Of a DNA stretch of 64,000 bases, positions 1 to 9,085 are shown piece by piece. The stretch comes from Sulfurimonas denitrificans DSM 1251 (GTDB lineage: Bacteria > Campylobacterota > Campylobacteria > Campylobacterales > Sulfurimonadaceae), in NCBI RefSeq assembly GCF_000012965.1, contig NC_007575.1, positions 62,001 to 126,000 on the forward strand, in the 5' to 3' direction. A program made the position numbers and the translations under genes. Under the pieces are notes generated by a model. The model was given only the letters and a program-made list of their open reading frames with translations. It did not search any database and was not told the DNA's origin. Each line of letters opens with the position of its first letter. Position 1 is the stretch's first letter.

Positions 1-1444
<1,444 letters not shown>

Positions 1445-1448
<4 letters not shown>

Positions 1449-1768
1449 TCTCTGATAAAATCAGAACCTCTTTGTGTTAGCACAAGTGTTAGTCCATCGC
1501 TTTGAACTTCCATAAAACCGTTGTTGATAAGCTCATCCATCGCTTTTTTAAGAGCATCATTTTGTTTAGCATCTAATTTTGCTATGACATTACTAACAAC
1601 ATCTTGTTTGCTCATAATCTGACCGACGCTATTGCGTTTTTTAAACCACTGCAAAAACATCTCTTTGACCTCATTTTTTGGAGCGCTCTCTAAAGGCTTA
1701 TCTTTAGGAAATTTTTTAGTTGTGTTACTTTGATTTGTCTTGATTTGCTTTTTTTGTGATGGTTTCAT
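1445..1768 (-). CDS. Small lysine-rich protein with C-terminal winged-helix-like segment
   Basis: I do not recognise a named family. The ATG at 1766-1768 gives 107 residues. A longer frame opens at a TTG at 1813, but the added 15 residues look non-conserved and the TTG has no ribosome-binding site. The N-terminal 35 residues are lysine-, glutamine- and threonine-rich and probably disordered. The remainder (around EMFLQWFKKRNSVGQ to LTQRGSDFIRD) is predicted mostly helical with a final strand pair, like a small winged-helix domain. It is convergent with ackA and overlaps its stop by four bases. Function unknown. Confidence 0.6.
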
Positions 1769-1937
1769 TTTTTTGACTTTATAATAAATTTTATATCGTG
1801 CACATTTTACCAAATATTTCTGGGATTTATGGATTGTGGTAAATTTTAATCTTTCTCAAAGATGTATGGTATGCCAATTAGAAAATTGAGTTTAAGAATC
1901 TCAAAGTTCTCTTGATTTTTTGATGAGCATCAGCTTC

Positions 1938-2621
1938 TCAAGAACTATGCTCTAGAGACCATAAATAGGTTAAAATCTCTTTTTGCTCTTTTTTATTGTA
2001 GTTAAATTTAAACTCCGCTTCTTTTAAATAACTCAAAAAGTATTCACTTTTAACACCTTTGTAAGGTGTTATAAAAACTTCAAAAAATCTCCAAAATTTT
2101 ATAATTGTATTCTCAAGAGTTTTAAGTTTAGATATACGGTTAGTTAGCATAAATTTTTTGAACTCATTTTGATGTGCTACTTCCGAGTTATTACCACTAG
2201 GCTTAGTTTGAAACCGCTTTAGGGATGGAAGTAAAAAATTATATACTTTCTCCTCGTACGCAAATGTTATAAAATTTTGTGACTCGATAATGTTAGTGTA
2301 ATCTTTCTTTTTGCTCTGACATATATACATGTACTCTTCAAACTCATCGAGTTTATCTCTTTTGTACTCATAATAATCATGCGAATGGCGAATAAGTAGT
2401 TTTCGTATCTGCTCATATCTATTAAAAACTACTTGGTAGCTTAGGTTTAGTTTTATGGCACATGCTCTTGCTGTTGTTGACTCGACAAAAGCATCTATCA
2501 CATCAAAATCACGCTGTAGTTTCAAAAGACTGTATTTTTTTGCACATAAGGAGCATTTAACCATTCTGTTTTTAAGTTGATATAGCCTGCCATTACAGTA
2601 AAAACATATCTTTTGTTCCAT
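1938..2621 (-). CDS. IS1595-like transposase-derived protein, probably inactive or domesticated
   Basis: The 227-residue protein opens with a zinc ribbon (C6-x2-C9 and C23-x2-C26), followed by a helix-turn-helix-like segment, a middle part and a C-terminal segment with YFLSYLKEAEFKFNYN. The order zinc ribbon, HTH, divergent core, and a Y-L-x-E-x-x-F-x-x-N-type ending matches IS1595/ISXO2-type transposases. Those are normally 220-320 residues with a DDE/DDN core. The expected first-Asp block is replaced by an E-E-Y-M-Y stretch and no clear second and third catalytic acids are visible. I see no terminal inverted repeats or target duplication flanking it. It could be a fixed remnant or a co-opted DNA-binding protein. 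Confidence 0.55.
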   Translation of the reverse strand: MEQKICFYCNGRLYQLKNRMVKCSLCAKKYSLLKLQRDFDVIDAFVESTTARACAIKLNLSYQVVFNRYEQIRKLLIRHSHDYYEYKRDKLDEFEEYMYICQSKKKDYTNIIESQNFITFAYEEKVYNFLLPSLKRFQTKPSGNNSEVAHQNEFKKFMLTNRISKLKTLENTIIKFWRFFEVFITPYKGVKSEYFLSYLKEAEFKFNYNKKEQKEILTYLWSLEHSS

Positions 2622-2670
2622 TTTTAGATAAGAGAGCCTTTTTTTTAGAACGATTTTAACATATATATCT

Positions 2671-2676
2671 CATAAT
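2671..2676 (+). promoter_or_regulatory. Candidate -10 element of the nickel operon
   Basis: CATAAT differs from the TATAAT consensus at one base and ends six bases before the nikK ATG. Transcription would therefore begin at or next to the start codon. No Shine-Dalgarno sequence lies between, so a leaderless transcript is likely. Confidence 0.45.
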
Positions 2677-2682
2677 CTCGCC

Positions 2683-3339
2683 ATGATAAAAGAAATTATA
2701 ATAACACAAGCGCTTATATGCTCTCTCTTTGCACACGATATGTGGATTGATGACACTTTAATACTGCACTATGGACACATGCAGATGATAGATTCACATG
2801 GCGAAGAGAAAGAGATAAAAAAAGAGAGTATCGACAAAGTTTATTGTTCTACTAATTCTGATGTTTTTGAGGTAGAGAATAAAGAGTTAAGGGCTAACTG
2901 CGACACACTCTTTATGGTTCTAAATGAGGTCTATTACACAAAAACACCATACGGAACCAAAGAGCAGTCAAAAGATAAAACTAAGATGGCAATAAGCAGT
3001 TTTAAAAGTATAGAGTCTGTTAAAAGAATCAACAATGATAGTTCAGCACAAATTTTTAACAAAGGATTAGAGCTAAGCTTAACGAACAAACTCTCTAACA
3101 TAAAAGTAGGCGATAAAGCGAGGTTGTTAGTTACTTATGATGGCGTGCCTAAAGACGGAGTAAGTGTGGCTTATGCAAACAGTTTTAAAGGTGTTAGTGA
3201 TAAAGATGGAGCGATAAATATTCGCATTCAAGAAGCTGGACTTCAAAACATAAAAGCATCTCTGACATTTAAAGGTGATGGCATTAAGAGTGATGAGATT
3301 ATACACTCAAGCACACTAAATATAAAAGTCTTAAAATGA
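2683..3339 (+). CDS. nikK: NikK-type periplasmic component of nickel ECF transporter (DUF4198-like)
   Basis: The protein has 218 residues with a short N-terminal signal peptide ending near ALICSLFAHDMWID. The mature part begins with the H-D-M-W motif seen at the N terminus of DUF4198 proteins, and the C-terminal half looks like an Ig/CNA-B-type beta domain (YDGVPKDGVSVAYANSFKGVSDKDG). In nickel and cobalt ECF systems such NikK proteins sit in the periplasm and are thought to help deliver the metal. It is the first gene of a run of six same-strand genes and overlaps nikL by four bases (ATGA). Family assignment rests on the signature and the nikMQO neighbours. Confidence 0.75.
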   Translation: MIKEIIITQALICSLFAHDMWIDDTLILHYGHMQMIDSHGEEKEIKKESIDKVYCSTNSDVFEVENKELRANCDTLFMVLNEVYYTKTPYGTKEQSKDKTKMAISSFKSIESVKRINNDSSAQIFNKGLELSLTNKLSNIKVGDKARLLVTYDGVPKDGVSVAYANSFKGVSDKDGAINIRIQEAGLQNIKASLTFKGDGIKSDEIIHSSTLNIKVLK

Positions 3340-3761
3340 AGAAGCTCTTTTTGTTGGTTATGTTTGCAACTCTTCTTTTTTCTCACAACCTAAGTCATGT
3401 GGTCTCAAAGGAGCTAAGCGTTGTTGTCTCCTTCTCTTTTTCACAAAAGGATGACTTCTCATTTCAAAGCTATGAAGTTTATGCACCTCATAGTGAGATT
3501 CCATTTGCAGTTGGTAGAACAGATGCTCACTCAAGAGTATCTTTTTTGCCAAACACTAGTGGTAAGTGGAAGGTAAAAGCGTTTTCTGAAGATGGTCATG
3601 GAAAGATTATTGAGATAGAAGTTGATGAAGAAATGCTTCCAGATATGAGTGCAAAGAGTAGTAATACATTTGAGAAAACACTCATAGGTATCATGATACT
3701 TCTTGGGTTTTTTGGATTAATATACATTAAAAAAAAGGATAAGAAAAATGAAAAAATATAG
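3336..3761 (+). CDS. nikL: NikL-type small membrane component of nickel ECF transporter
   Basis: A 141-residue protein with an N-terminal signal or membrane segment (LFLLVMFATLLFSHNLSHVV), a periplasmic beta-rich domain and one C-terminal transmembrane helix (IGIMILLGFFGLIYI) followed by a lysine-rich cytoplasmic tail. This layout matches NikL, which replaces the NikN/CbiN accessory subunit in some nickel ECF importers. Histidine residues just after the signal sequence could bind metal (H-N-L-S-H). Its start overlaps nikK by four bases and its end overlaps the next gene by 14 bases, so the genes are coupled. Confidence 0.7.
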   Translation: MKKLFLLVMFATLLFSHNLSHVVSKELSVVVSFSFSQKDDFSFQSYEVYAPHSEIPFAVGRTDAHSRVSFLPNTSGKWKVKAFSEDGHGKIIEIEVDEEMLPDMSAKSSNTFEKTLIGIMILLGFFGLIYIKKKDKKNEKI

Positions 3762-4719
3762 CATGCTTTTAGCACTCTGTACATGTCTATTTGCACACCA
3801 TGGAGTTCCATCTATTAGTTTAGCAGGAGTTGAGGGACCAGGAGCGCCTATAGAGACAACCTCTTCTGCAACTTTACCAGAGGGGTCTTTGCTTGGGTAT
3901 ATGAAAGTAGATCATGCAAAGTACAAAACATATACTTCAGCCAAAGACGCTGAAGCGGAGTCAAGTGAGTACTTTATGTACGGTTTGGGTTATGGATTTA
4001 ACTCCTATTTTAGTGCTTATGTGTTTGTTCCCTACTATGTAAAATCTCAAGATAATGCTTTTCGTACATCTGGCTTTCACGATGTCTCATTTCAGTTTAT
4101 TTTAGGCATGAAGTACGATGATGGTTTGATGCTTACGCCAAACAGTGAGAGTTTAGATGATATGCAAGATTGGCACTTTACGACTTCATTTAGCTTTACT
4201 CTACCAACAGGAAAATCAAACGCTACCATGCCTGATGGCTCGCTCATAGATGCAGGTATGCAAACTGGTTTTGGAGAACCATCTTTTATGTTAGGAGTCA
4301 GTGCTACAAAATGGTTTGGAAATGATTGGACTCTAGTAGGAGACGTGTCGTATAATACATTTTTAGAAAATAGCTACAGTGATGGAAGTAAGATGCGTTT
4401 TGGAGATGAGGTACGAGTTAATGCTGCTTTGGCTTATATGCTCTACTCAAAACCAGCGAGCAAGTTGCGTTTGGATTTTAACATGGAAGCAAATTATCTG
4501 CATCTTGGACGAGATGAGGAGAATGGCATCAAAGTTGAAGCAACAGGCGGCGAGATGATATACTTAACTCCAGGGGCAAGACTCTCTTACAAAACCACCT
4601 CTGTAGCAGTTGGCGTTAAACTGCCAACATGGACAAATCTAAATGAAGAAGATTTGCAACAAGGTGCTGAGGGTAAAGAGGATTATAGACTTCTCTTTAC
4701 ATTTAGCACACTCTTTTAA
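3748..4719 (+). CDS. Outer-membrane beta-barrel protein within nickel uptake operon
   Basis: The 323-residue protein has a signal peptide (SMLLALCTCLFA followed by HHG), a mature part of alternating amphipathic strands, and a terminal phenylalanine (FTFSTLF), the usual outer-membrane barrel assembly signal. It resembles the porin-like transporters in the phenol-degradation-type outer membrane family, but I cannot name a characterised orthologue. It overlaps nikL by 14 bases and precedes nikM by nine, so it is an integral member of the nickel operon. By position it may let nickel or a nickel chelate cross the outer membrane. That role is inference. Confidence 0.65.
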   Translation: MKKYSMLLALCTCLFAHHGVPSISLAGVEGPGAPIETTSSATLPEGSLLGYMKVDHAKYKTYTSAKDAEAESSEYFMYGLGYGFNSYFSAYVFVPYYVKSQDNAFRTSGFHDVSFQFILGMKYDDGLMLTPNSESLDDMQDWHFTTSFSFTLPTGKSNATMPDGSLIDAGMQTGFGEPSFMLGVSATKWFGNDWTLVGDVSYNTFLENSYSDGSKMRFGDEVRVNAALAYMLYSKPASKLRLDFNMEANYLHLGRDEENGIKVEATGGEMIYLTPGARLSYKTTSVAVGVKLPTWTNLNEEDLQQGAEGKEDYRLLFTFSTLF

Positions 4720-4728
4720 GAGCTCAAA

Positions 4729-5370
4729 ATGCATATACCTGATGGCTTTATATCACCTCAAACATATATACCAGCTATAGCCATCAGTGCATCTCTTTTA
4801 GCTCTTGCATATAAAAAAATAGAGCTCGACGCTGAAAAAATCCCTCTTGTCGCAGGAGTTAGTGCCATCTCTTTTGTGATGATGCTCATAGCCATCCCTT
4901 TTCCGGGTGGAACTACCATGCATCTAAGCGGAGTAGCCATAATATCCTTGCTTTTTGGACCATGGATAGCTTTTGGTTCTATCTCTTTGGTTTTGCTCAT
5001 TCAAGCGCTTTTATTTGGAGAGGGCGGAATCACATCGTATCCCATAAATATTATAGCCATGGCATTTGTTGGAAGTTTTAGCTCTTTCTGGTTCTATAGA
5101 TTTTTCTCATCTCGCTCAAAAAACATAGCGATATTTATGGCTGGATGGAGTAGTATTTTTTTTCCAGCAATCATCATTGCGGTTGTTCTTGGCATCCAAC
5201 CCCTCGTAGCTTCAGTTGATGAAACTCCGCTCTACTTTCCTTTTGGGCTTAGTGTTACGATTCCCTCAGTAGTTATTCCTCATATTTTTATAGCCATAAT
5301 TGAGGGTTTAGTTACACTAAGCAGTGTTAAATTTTTGAGAACTCAGTTTCGGAGTGTTTTTGGTGAGTGA
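4729..5370 (+). CDS. nikM: Nickel ECF transporter substrate-binding membrane subunit (CbiM/NikM)
   Basis: 213 residues starting MHIPDGFISPQTYIPA. The invariant N-terminal M-H-I-P-D-G motif of CbiM/NikM proteins supplies the metal ligand from the N terminus and His2. About six hydrophobic helices follow. A conserved GGTTMHLSG segment near residue 62 is also typical. NikM is the S component that binds Ni2+ or Co2+ in the inner membrane. It works with the NikQ T component and the NikO ATPase encoded immediately downstream. Nickel rather than cobalt is inferred from the NikK/NikL companions. Confidence 0.9.
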   Translation: MHIPDGFISPQTYIPAIAISASLLALAYKKIELDAEKIPLVAGVSAISFVMMLIAIPFPGGTTMHLSGVAIISLLFGPWIAFGSISLVLLIQALLFGEGGITSYPINIIAMAFVGSFSSFWFYRFFSSRSKNIAIFMAGWSSIFFPAIIIAVVLGIQPLVASVDETPLYFPFGLSVTIPSVVIPHIFIAIIEGLVTLSSVKFLRTQFRSVFGE

Positions 5371-5908
5371 TAGAGCTTGGTTATTCGTTTATTTGGGTGC
5401 TGTAGTGATTTTAGGCTTTGTTCACAATGAGTGGATAATGTTTACATGTATCATCATAACAGTGGCACTTGGAGGCGGAGCTAGGTTTAAAATCTTTACA
5501 AAAGCACTATTTGTTATCGCTCTTTTTAACATTAGTATCTCACTATCTTACATAATCTATAGTTTTTTCGTAGATGTAGATATTTTTGCTCTTGTTCTTA
5601 TAAATCTTAGAGCTTTTGCTATTACTCTGCTTACATTTACTTTGGTTAGACGAATTAACTTGCATAAAGCGCTAGAGTTTAACAAAATCTTAGCCATTCT
5701 TTATGGTTTTACCTATGCTCAAATTATGCTTCTAAAAAACATGCTTTATAATTACTACGATGGACTTAAAAGCCGTGGAACTACACTAAAAACAAGTATA
5801 ACAAAAAAACAGTTGCAACCACTTTTAACAACTCTTTTTGGTACAATGCTTCACAAATCAAGCGAGCAAAGCATGGGATTGTGCTCAAGAGGATTAATAG
5901 ATGATTGA
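5363..5908 (+). CDS. nikQ: Nickel ECF transporter transmembrane coupling subunit (CbiQ/NikQ)
   Basis: About 181 residues with four to five hydrophobic helices and a cytoplasmic segment holding the S-R-G-T-T-type helix (GLKSRGTTLKT) that couples T components to the ATPase. I chose GTG at 5363 because GGAG at 5351-5354 lies eight bases upstream. A GTG in the same frame at 5354 sits on top of that site. The start overlaps the nikM stop and the end overlaps nikO by eight bases. NikQ transmits the ATPase cycle to NikM. Confidence 0.85.
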   Translation: MSDRAWLFVYLGAVVILGFVHNEWIMFTCIIITVALGGGARFKIFTKALFVIALFNISISLSYIIYSFFVDVDIFALVLINLRAFAITLLTFTLVRRINLHKALEFNKILAILYGFTYAQIMLLKNMLYNYYDGLKSRGTTLKTSITKKQLQPLLTTLFGTMLHKSSEQSMGLCSRGLIDD

Positions 5909-6683
5909 GTGTAAAAATCTCTCTTACAACTATCAAGACTTTCAACTAAATACGATAGAAGTTTTAAAAGATATTAGCTTTAAGATAGACAAGGGTGAAA
6001 AAGTACTTCTGCTTGGCATAAACGGCTCAGGAAAGTCAACACTTCTTAAACTTTTAAACGGACTTCTTTATGCAAAAAGCGGAGAGTACTATTTTAAAAA
6101 TGAGTTGGTAAATAAAAAATACCTAAAAGCAAACTCAAAAGATTTTAGAAAAAGCGTCTCACTGCAGATGCAAGACCCATCTTCTATGCTTTTTAACCCA
6201 ACTGTTTATGATGAGATAGCTTTTGGGCTTAAACATTTTGGCTTTGAGAGTGTAGATGAGAGAGTGTATCACTATGCAAAAGTGTTTGAGATAGAGAATA
6301 TCTTAAAATCGAGTCCCCTATCACTAAGCGGCGGACAGAAACAAAAAGTGCTTTTGGCATCTCTGCTTTGCGTTGAGCCTGAAGTATTGCTACTCGATGA
6401 GCCAACAGCGCATCTTGACCCGCCAACTACAGGCTGGTTAGTTGAGTTTTTGGATTCATTAGATGTAACAGCCCTTATATCAACTCACAATATAAGCTTA
6501 GGAAAAGAGTTAGCAGGCAGAGCCATAGTCATAGGGATAAACCATGAGATAGTTTATGATGGAGAAGTTCAAGCACTCCTTGAGGATATGCCAACACTCA
6601 TCAAAGCCCAATTAGTTCATAAACACAAACATGCACACGAAGGAGTAGAACATAAACACTACCATCTTCATAGTTGGACGTAA
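5901..6683 (+). CDS. nikO: Nickel ECF transporter ATPase with histidine-rich tail (CbiO/NikO)
   Basis: A 260-residue ABC ATPase with Walker A GINGSGKST (39-47), Q-loop around MQDPSSMLF, signature LSGGQKQ and Walker B EVLLLDEPTAHLDP. It powers nickel uptake with NikM and NikQ. The unusual part is the C-terminal end: eight histidines within about 18 residues (roughly 240-257), preceded by a normal CbiO C-terminal domain. A histidine-rich cytoplasmic tail on the ATPase could buffer imported nickel or sense it. It is the last gene of the operon, and 126 bases follow before the tRNA cluster. Confidence 0.9.
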   Translation: MIECKNLSYNYQDFQLNTIEVLKDISFKIDKGEKVLLLGINGSGKSTLLKLLNGLLYAKSGEYYFKNELVNKKYLKANSKDFRKSVSLQMQDPSSMLFNPTVYDEIAFGLKHFGFESVDERVYHYAKVFEIENILKSSPLSLSGGQKQKVLLASLLCVEPEVLLLDEPTAHLDPPTTGWLVEFLDSLDVTALISTHNISLGKELAGRAIVIGINHEIVYDGEVQALLEDMPTLIKAQLVHKHKHAHEGVEHKHYHLHSWT

Positions 6684-6809
6684 GGGTTTAGTTTGAAAAT
6701 CAGTAAATTTGTAAAATATGGATAGTAATATGATAGCAATGAGGTTTTTTTCGTAAGCTTAAAGTGTTATTTTGGAGTCTGTTTTAGGAGGTTTTAAAGG
6801 ATTTTATAG

Positions 6810-6898
6810 TGGTGGACCCTCAGAGATTCGAACTCTGGGAGGTATTACCCTCGCCGGTTTTCAAGACCGGTGCTATCGACCAACTCAGCCAAAGATCC
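6810..6898 (-). tRNA. tRNA-Ser (anticodon TGA)
   Basis: On the minus strand the sequence folds as a class II tRNA. The seven-base acceptor stem is GGATCTT pairing with AGGGTCC, followed by a GCT/AGC D stem. The anticodon arm CCGGT-CTTGAAA-ACCGG gives anticodon TGA. There is a long variable arm and a CAGAG/CTCTG T stem with TTCGAAT. CCA is encoded. It is the last of four tRNA genes transcribed leftward. Confidence 0.95.
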
Positions 6899-6927
6899 AC
6901 GTTTGTAAAGAAGTTATTATAAATAGT

Positions 6928-7001
6928 TGGAGGTGCCACCCAGATTTGAACTGGGGATAGCAGCTTTGCAGGCTGCGGCCTTACCACTTGGCGATGGCAC
7001 C
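6928..7001 (-). tRNA. tRNA-Cys (anticodon GCA)
   Basis: Minus-strand cloverleaf starting GGTGCCA with 3' partner TGGCACC, discriminator T and encoded CCA. The anticodon stem GCAGC/GCTGC encloses the loop CTGCAAA, giving GCA. The discriminator U is the usual identity base for cysteine tRNAs. Confidence 0.95.
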
Positions 7002-7026
7002 AGTTTCAACAAATATTTATAACTAA

Positions 7027-7113
7027 TGGTGCCCGAAGCCGGACTTGAACCGGCACACCCTTACGAGCGAGGGATTTTAAATCCCTTGTGTCTACCGATT
7101 TCACCACCCGGGC
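7027..7113 (-). tRNA. tRNA-Leu (anticodon TAA)
   Basis: Minus-strand class II tRNA with acceptor GCCCGGG paired to TTCGGGC, discriminator A and encoded CCA. The anticodon loop TTTAAAA between AGGGA and TCCCT gives TAA. The long variable arm (CGCTCGTAAGGGTGT region) fits leucine. Confidence 0.95.
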
Positions 7114-7161
7114 ATGGGTTATTTTTAAGATATCGGATATCTTCTTGTTTTTTATATTTTA

Positions 7162-7236
7162 TGGAGCGGGAAACGAGGTTCGAACTCGCGACCCCAACCT
7201 TGGCAAGGTTGTGCTCTACCACTGAGCTATTCCCGC
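7162..7236 (-). tRNA. tRNA-Gly (anticodon GCC)
   Basis: Minus-strand cloverleaf starting GCGGGAA with 3' partner TTCCCGC, discriminator T and encoded CCA. The anticodon loop TTGCCAA gives GCC. It is the first gene of the leftward Gly-Leu-Cys-Ser tRNA cluster, and the gaps between genes are 26-48 bases. Confidence 0.95.
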
Positions 7237-7329
7237 ATTTTTATCACTTATTTTTTTTAAGTGAGCGGAATTATAGCCATTTTATTTTCGTTTGTAAAGA
7301 GTTTTTATAAAAAAAAATAGAAATAATGC

Positions 7330-7335
7330 TATAAT
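7330..7335 (+). promoter_or_regulatory. -10 element of ilvD promoter
   Basis: A perfect TATAAT lies 45 bases before the ilvD start in an AT-rich stretch between the divergent tRNA cluster and ilvD. No convincing -35 box is visible, which is usual for Campylobacterota sigma-70 promoters. Confidence 0.6.
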
Positions 7336-7379
7336 CTCATCAATAATAAAAAACAACAACTATAAAACAAAGGATTTTA

Positions 7380-9065
7380 ATGAGAAGTGATACTATAAAA
7401 AAAGGGTTTGACAAAGCACCTCACCGCTCACTACTCCGTGCAACAGGGCTAAGAGATGAAGATTTTGATAAACCGTTTATCGGAATAGCGAACAGTTATA
7501 TAGACATTATCCCAGGACATTTCTTTTTACACGAATATGGTGAAATAGTTAAAGCGGCAATTCGTGAGGCTGGCGGAGTTCCATTTGTATTTAACACTAT
7601 TGGTGTTGATGATGGTATCGCTATGGGGCATGATGGTATGCTCTATTCTCTTCCTTCACGTGAAATTATTGCTGATTCTATCGAAACTGTTATGAATGCA
7701 CACAAGCTTGATGCTCTGATTTGTATTCCAAATTGTGACAAGATTGTCCCAGGCATGATTATGGGCGCACTTCGTGTGAACGTTCCTACGGTTTTTGTCT
7801 CAGGCGGCCCAATGGCAGCTGGTCATAAAAAAGATGGTACGCCAATAGATTTGGCAACAGCATTTGAGGCTGTAGGCGAACATGCAGAGGGGAAAATAAC
7901 AGATGAAGAGCTTTATGATATAGAGTGTAATGCATGCCCAAGTGGTGGAAGCTGTTCGGGTATGTTTACTGCAAACTCCATGAATACTCTTTGTGAAGCA
8001 ATGGGAATTGCACTTCCTGGAAACGGTACTGTATTGGCTATGACCCCAAGGCGCATCGAGATGGTTAAGGCGGCAGCTAAGAGAATTGTTGAGATGGCAA
8101 AAGCTGATGATAGCAAATATAATTTAAAAAATGTACTAAATGAAAAAGCTGTACATAACGCATTTGTTGTGGATATGGCAATGGGTGGAAGTTCAAATAC
8201 TGTTCTTCACATGTTGGCAATAGCAAGAGAAGCTGGAGTTGATTTTCCTATTGAGAAGATCAATGAAATAGCTGATAATGTTGCACATATTGCTAAAATA
8301 TCTCCATCATTAACAACTGTTCATATGGATGACATCGATAAAGCTGGCGGTGTTAATGCAGTTATGAAAGAGATAAGCAGAAGAGGCGGTCTTCTTTACC
8401 TTGAAAACCCTACTGTAACTGGCGAAACATTAGGCGAAAGAATAGCGGATGCTAAGATTCTGAATGAAGAGATTATCCATAGAAATGAAAATGCTTACTC
8501 TCAAGTTGGTGGGCTCTCTATCCTTTTTGGAAACTTGGCTACTGAGGGAGCTGTTGTAAAAACCGCTGGAATTGAGCTAAATATGAGACAATTTAAAGGT
8601 ACAGCTATCTGTTTTAACTCTCAACCAGAAGCGATTACTGGGATAATGAAGCATAAAGTAAAGCCTGGAAATGTTGTAGTCATACGCTATGAGGGACCAA
8701 AAGGTGGACCAGGTATGCAAGAGATGCTTGCACCTACTGCACTTATTCAAGGAATGGGTCTAGGCGATAGCGTAGCTCTTATAACTGATGGACGTTTTTC
8801 TGGCGCTACAAAAGGTGCTAGTATAGGACATGTTTCTCCAGAAGCTGCTGAGGGTGGTTTGATAGCATTTATTGAAGATGGTGATGAGATAGAGTTAGAT
8901 ACTGATAAGCATCTGTTGCGTTTGAATGTTAGCGATGATGTAATAGCAGCAAGAAAAGCAAATTATAAACCTTATAAAAACGAGGTTAAATCAAAATGGC
9001 TAAAGCGTTATCAGCTTTTAGTCTCAAACGCTTCAAACGGCGCAGTTTTAAAAACTGAACTTTAA
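7380..9065 (+). CDS. ilvD: Dihydroxy-acid dehydratase
   Basis: The 561-residue protein matches the IlvD/Edd family over its full normal length. It dehydrates 2,3-dihydroxy-isovalerate or 2,3-dihydroxy-3-methylvalerate in isoleucine and valine synthesis. Visible signatures are [31 protein letters not shown] (cluster cysteines) and a C-terminal GRFSGATKG. At residues 45-47 the sequence is P-G-H, where [2Fe-2S] enzymes usually have P-C. This points to an E. coli-type, oxygen-sensitive [4Fe-4S] enzyme. That is inference from family knowledge and fits a microaerobic host. It is followed after 20 bases by thrS. Confidence 0.95.
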   Translation: MRSDTIKKGFDKAPHRSLLRATGLRDEDFDKPFIGIANSYIDIIPGHFFLHEYGEIVKAAIREAGGVPFVFNTIGVDDGIAMGHDGMLYSLPSREIIADSIETVMNAHKLDALICIPNCDKIVPGMIMGALRVNVPTVFVSGGPMAAGHKKDGTPIDLATAFEAVGEHAEGKITDEELYDIECNACPSGGSCSGMFTANSMNTLCEAMGIALPGNGTVLAMTPRRIEMVKAAAKRIVEMAKADDSKYNLKNVLNEKAVHNAFVVDMAMGGSSNTVLHMLAIAREAGVDFPIEKINEIADNVAHIAKISPSLTTVHMDDIDKAGGVNAVMKEISRRGGLLYLENPTVTGETLGERIADAKILNEEIIHRNENAYSQVGGLSILFGNLATEGAVVKTAGIELNMRQFKGTAICFNSQPEAITGIMKHKVKPGNVVVIRYEGPKGGPGMQEMLAPTALIQGMGLGDSVALITDGRFSGATKGASIGHVSPEAAEGGLIAFIEDGDEIELDTDKHLLRLNVSDDVIAARKANYKPYKNEVKSKWLKRYQLLVSNASNGAVLKTEL

Positions 9066-9085
9066 AAAAGATAGGAATATATATT

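Noticed and set aside
6772-7310. Open frames reading through the tRNA region on the plus strand (62 and 94 codons)
   Set aside because: They are antisense to four complete tRNA genes. Sequences such as ETRFELATPT are a well-known artefact of translating tRNA complements.
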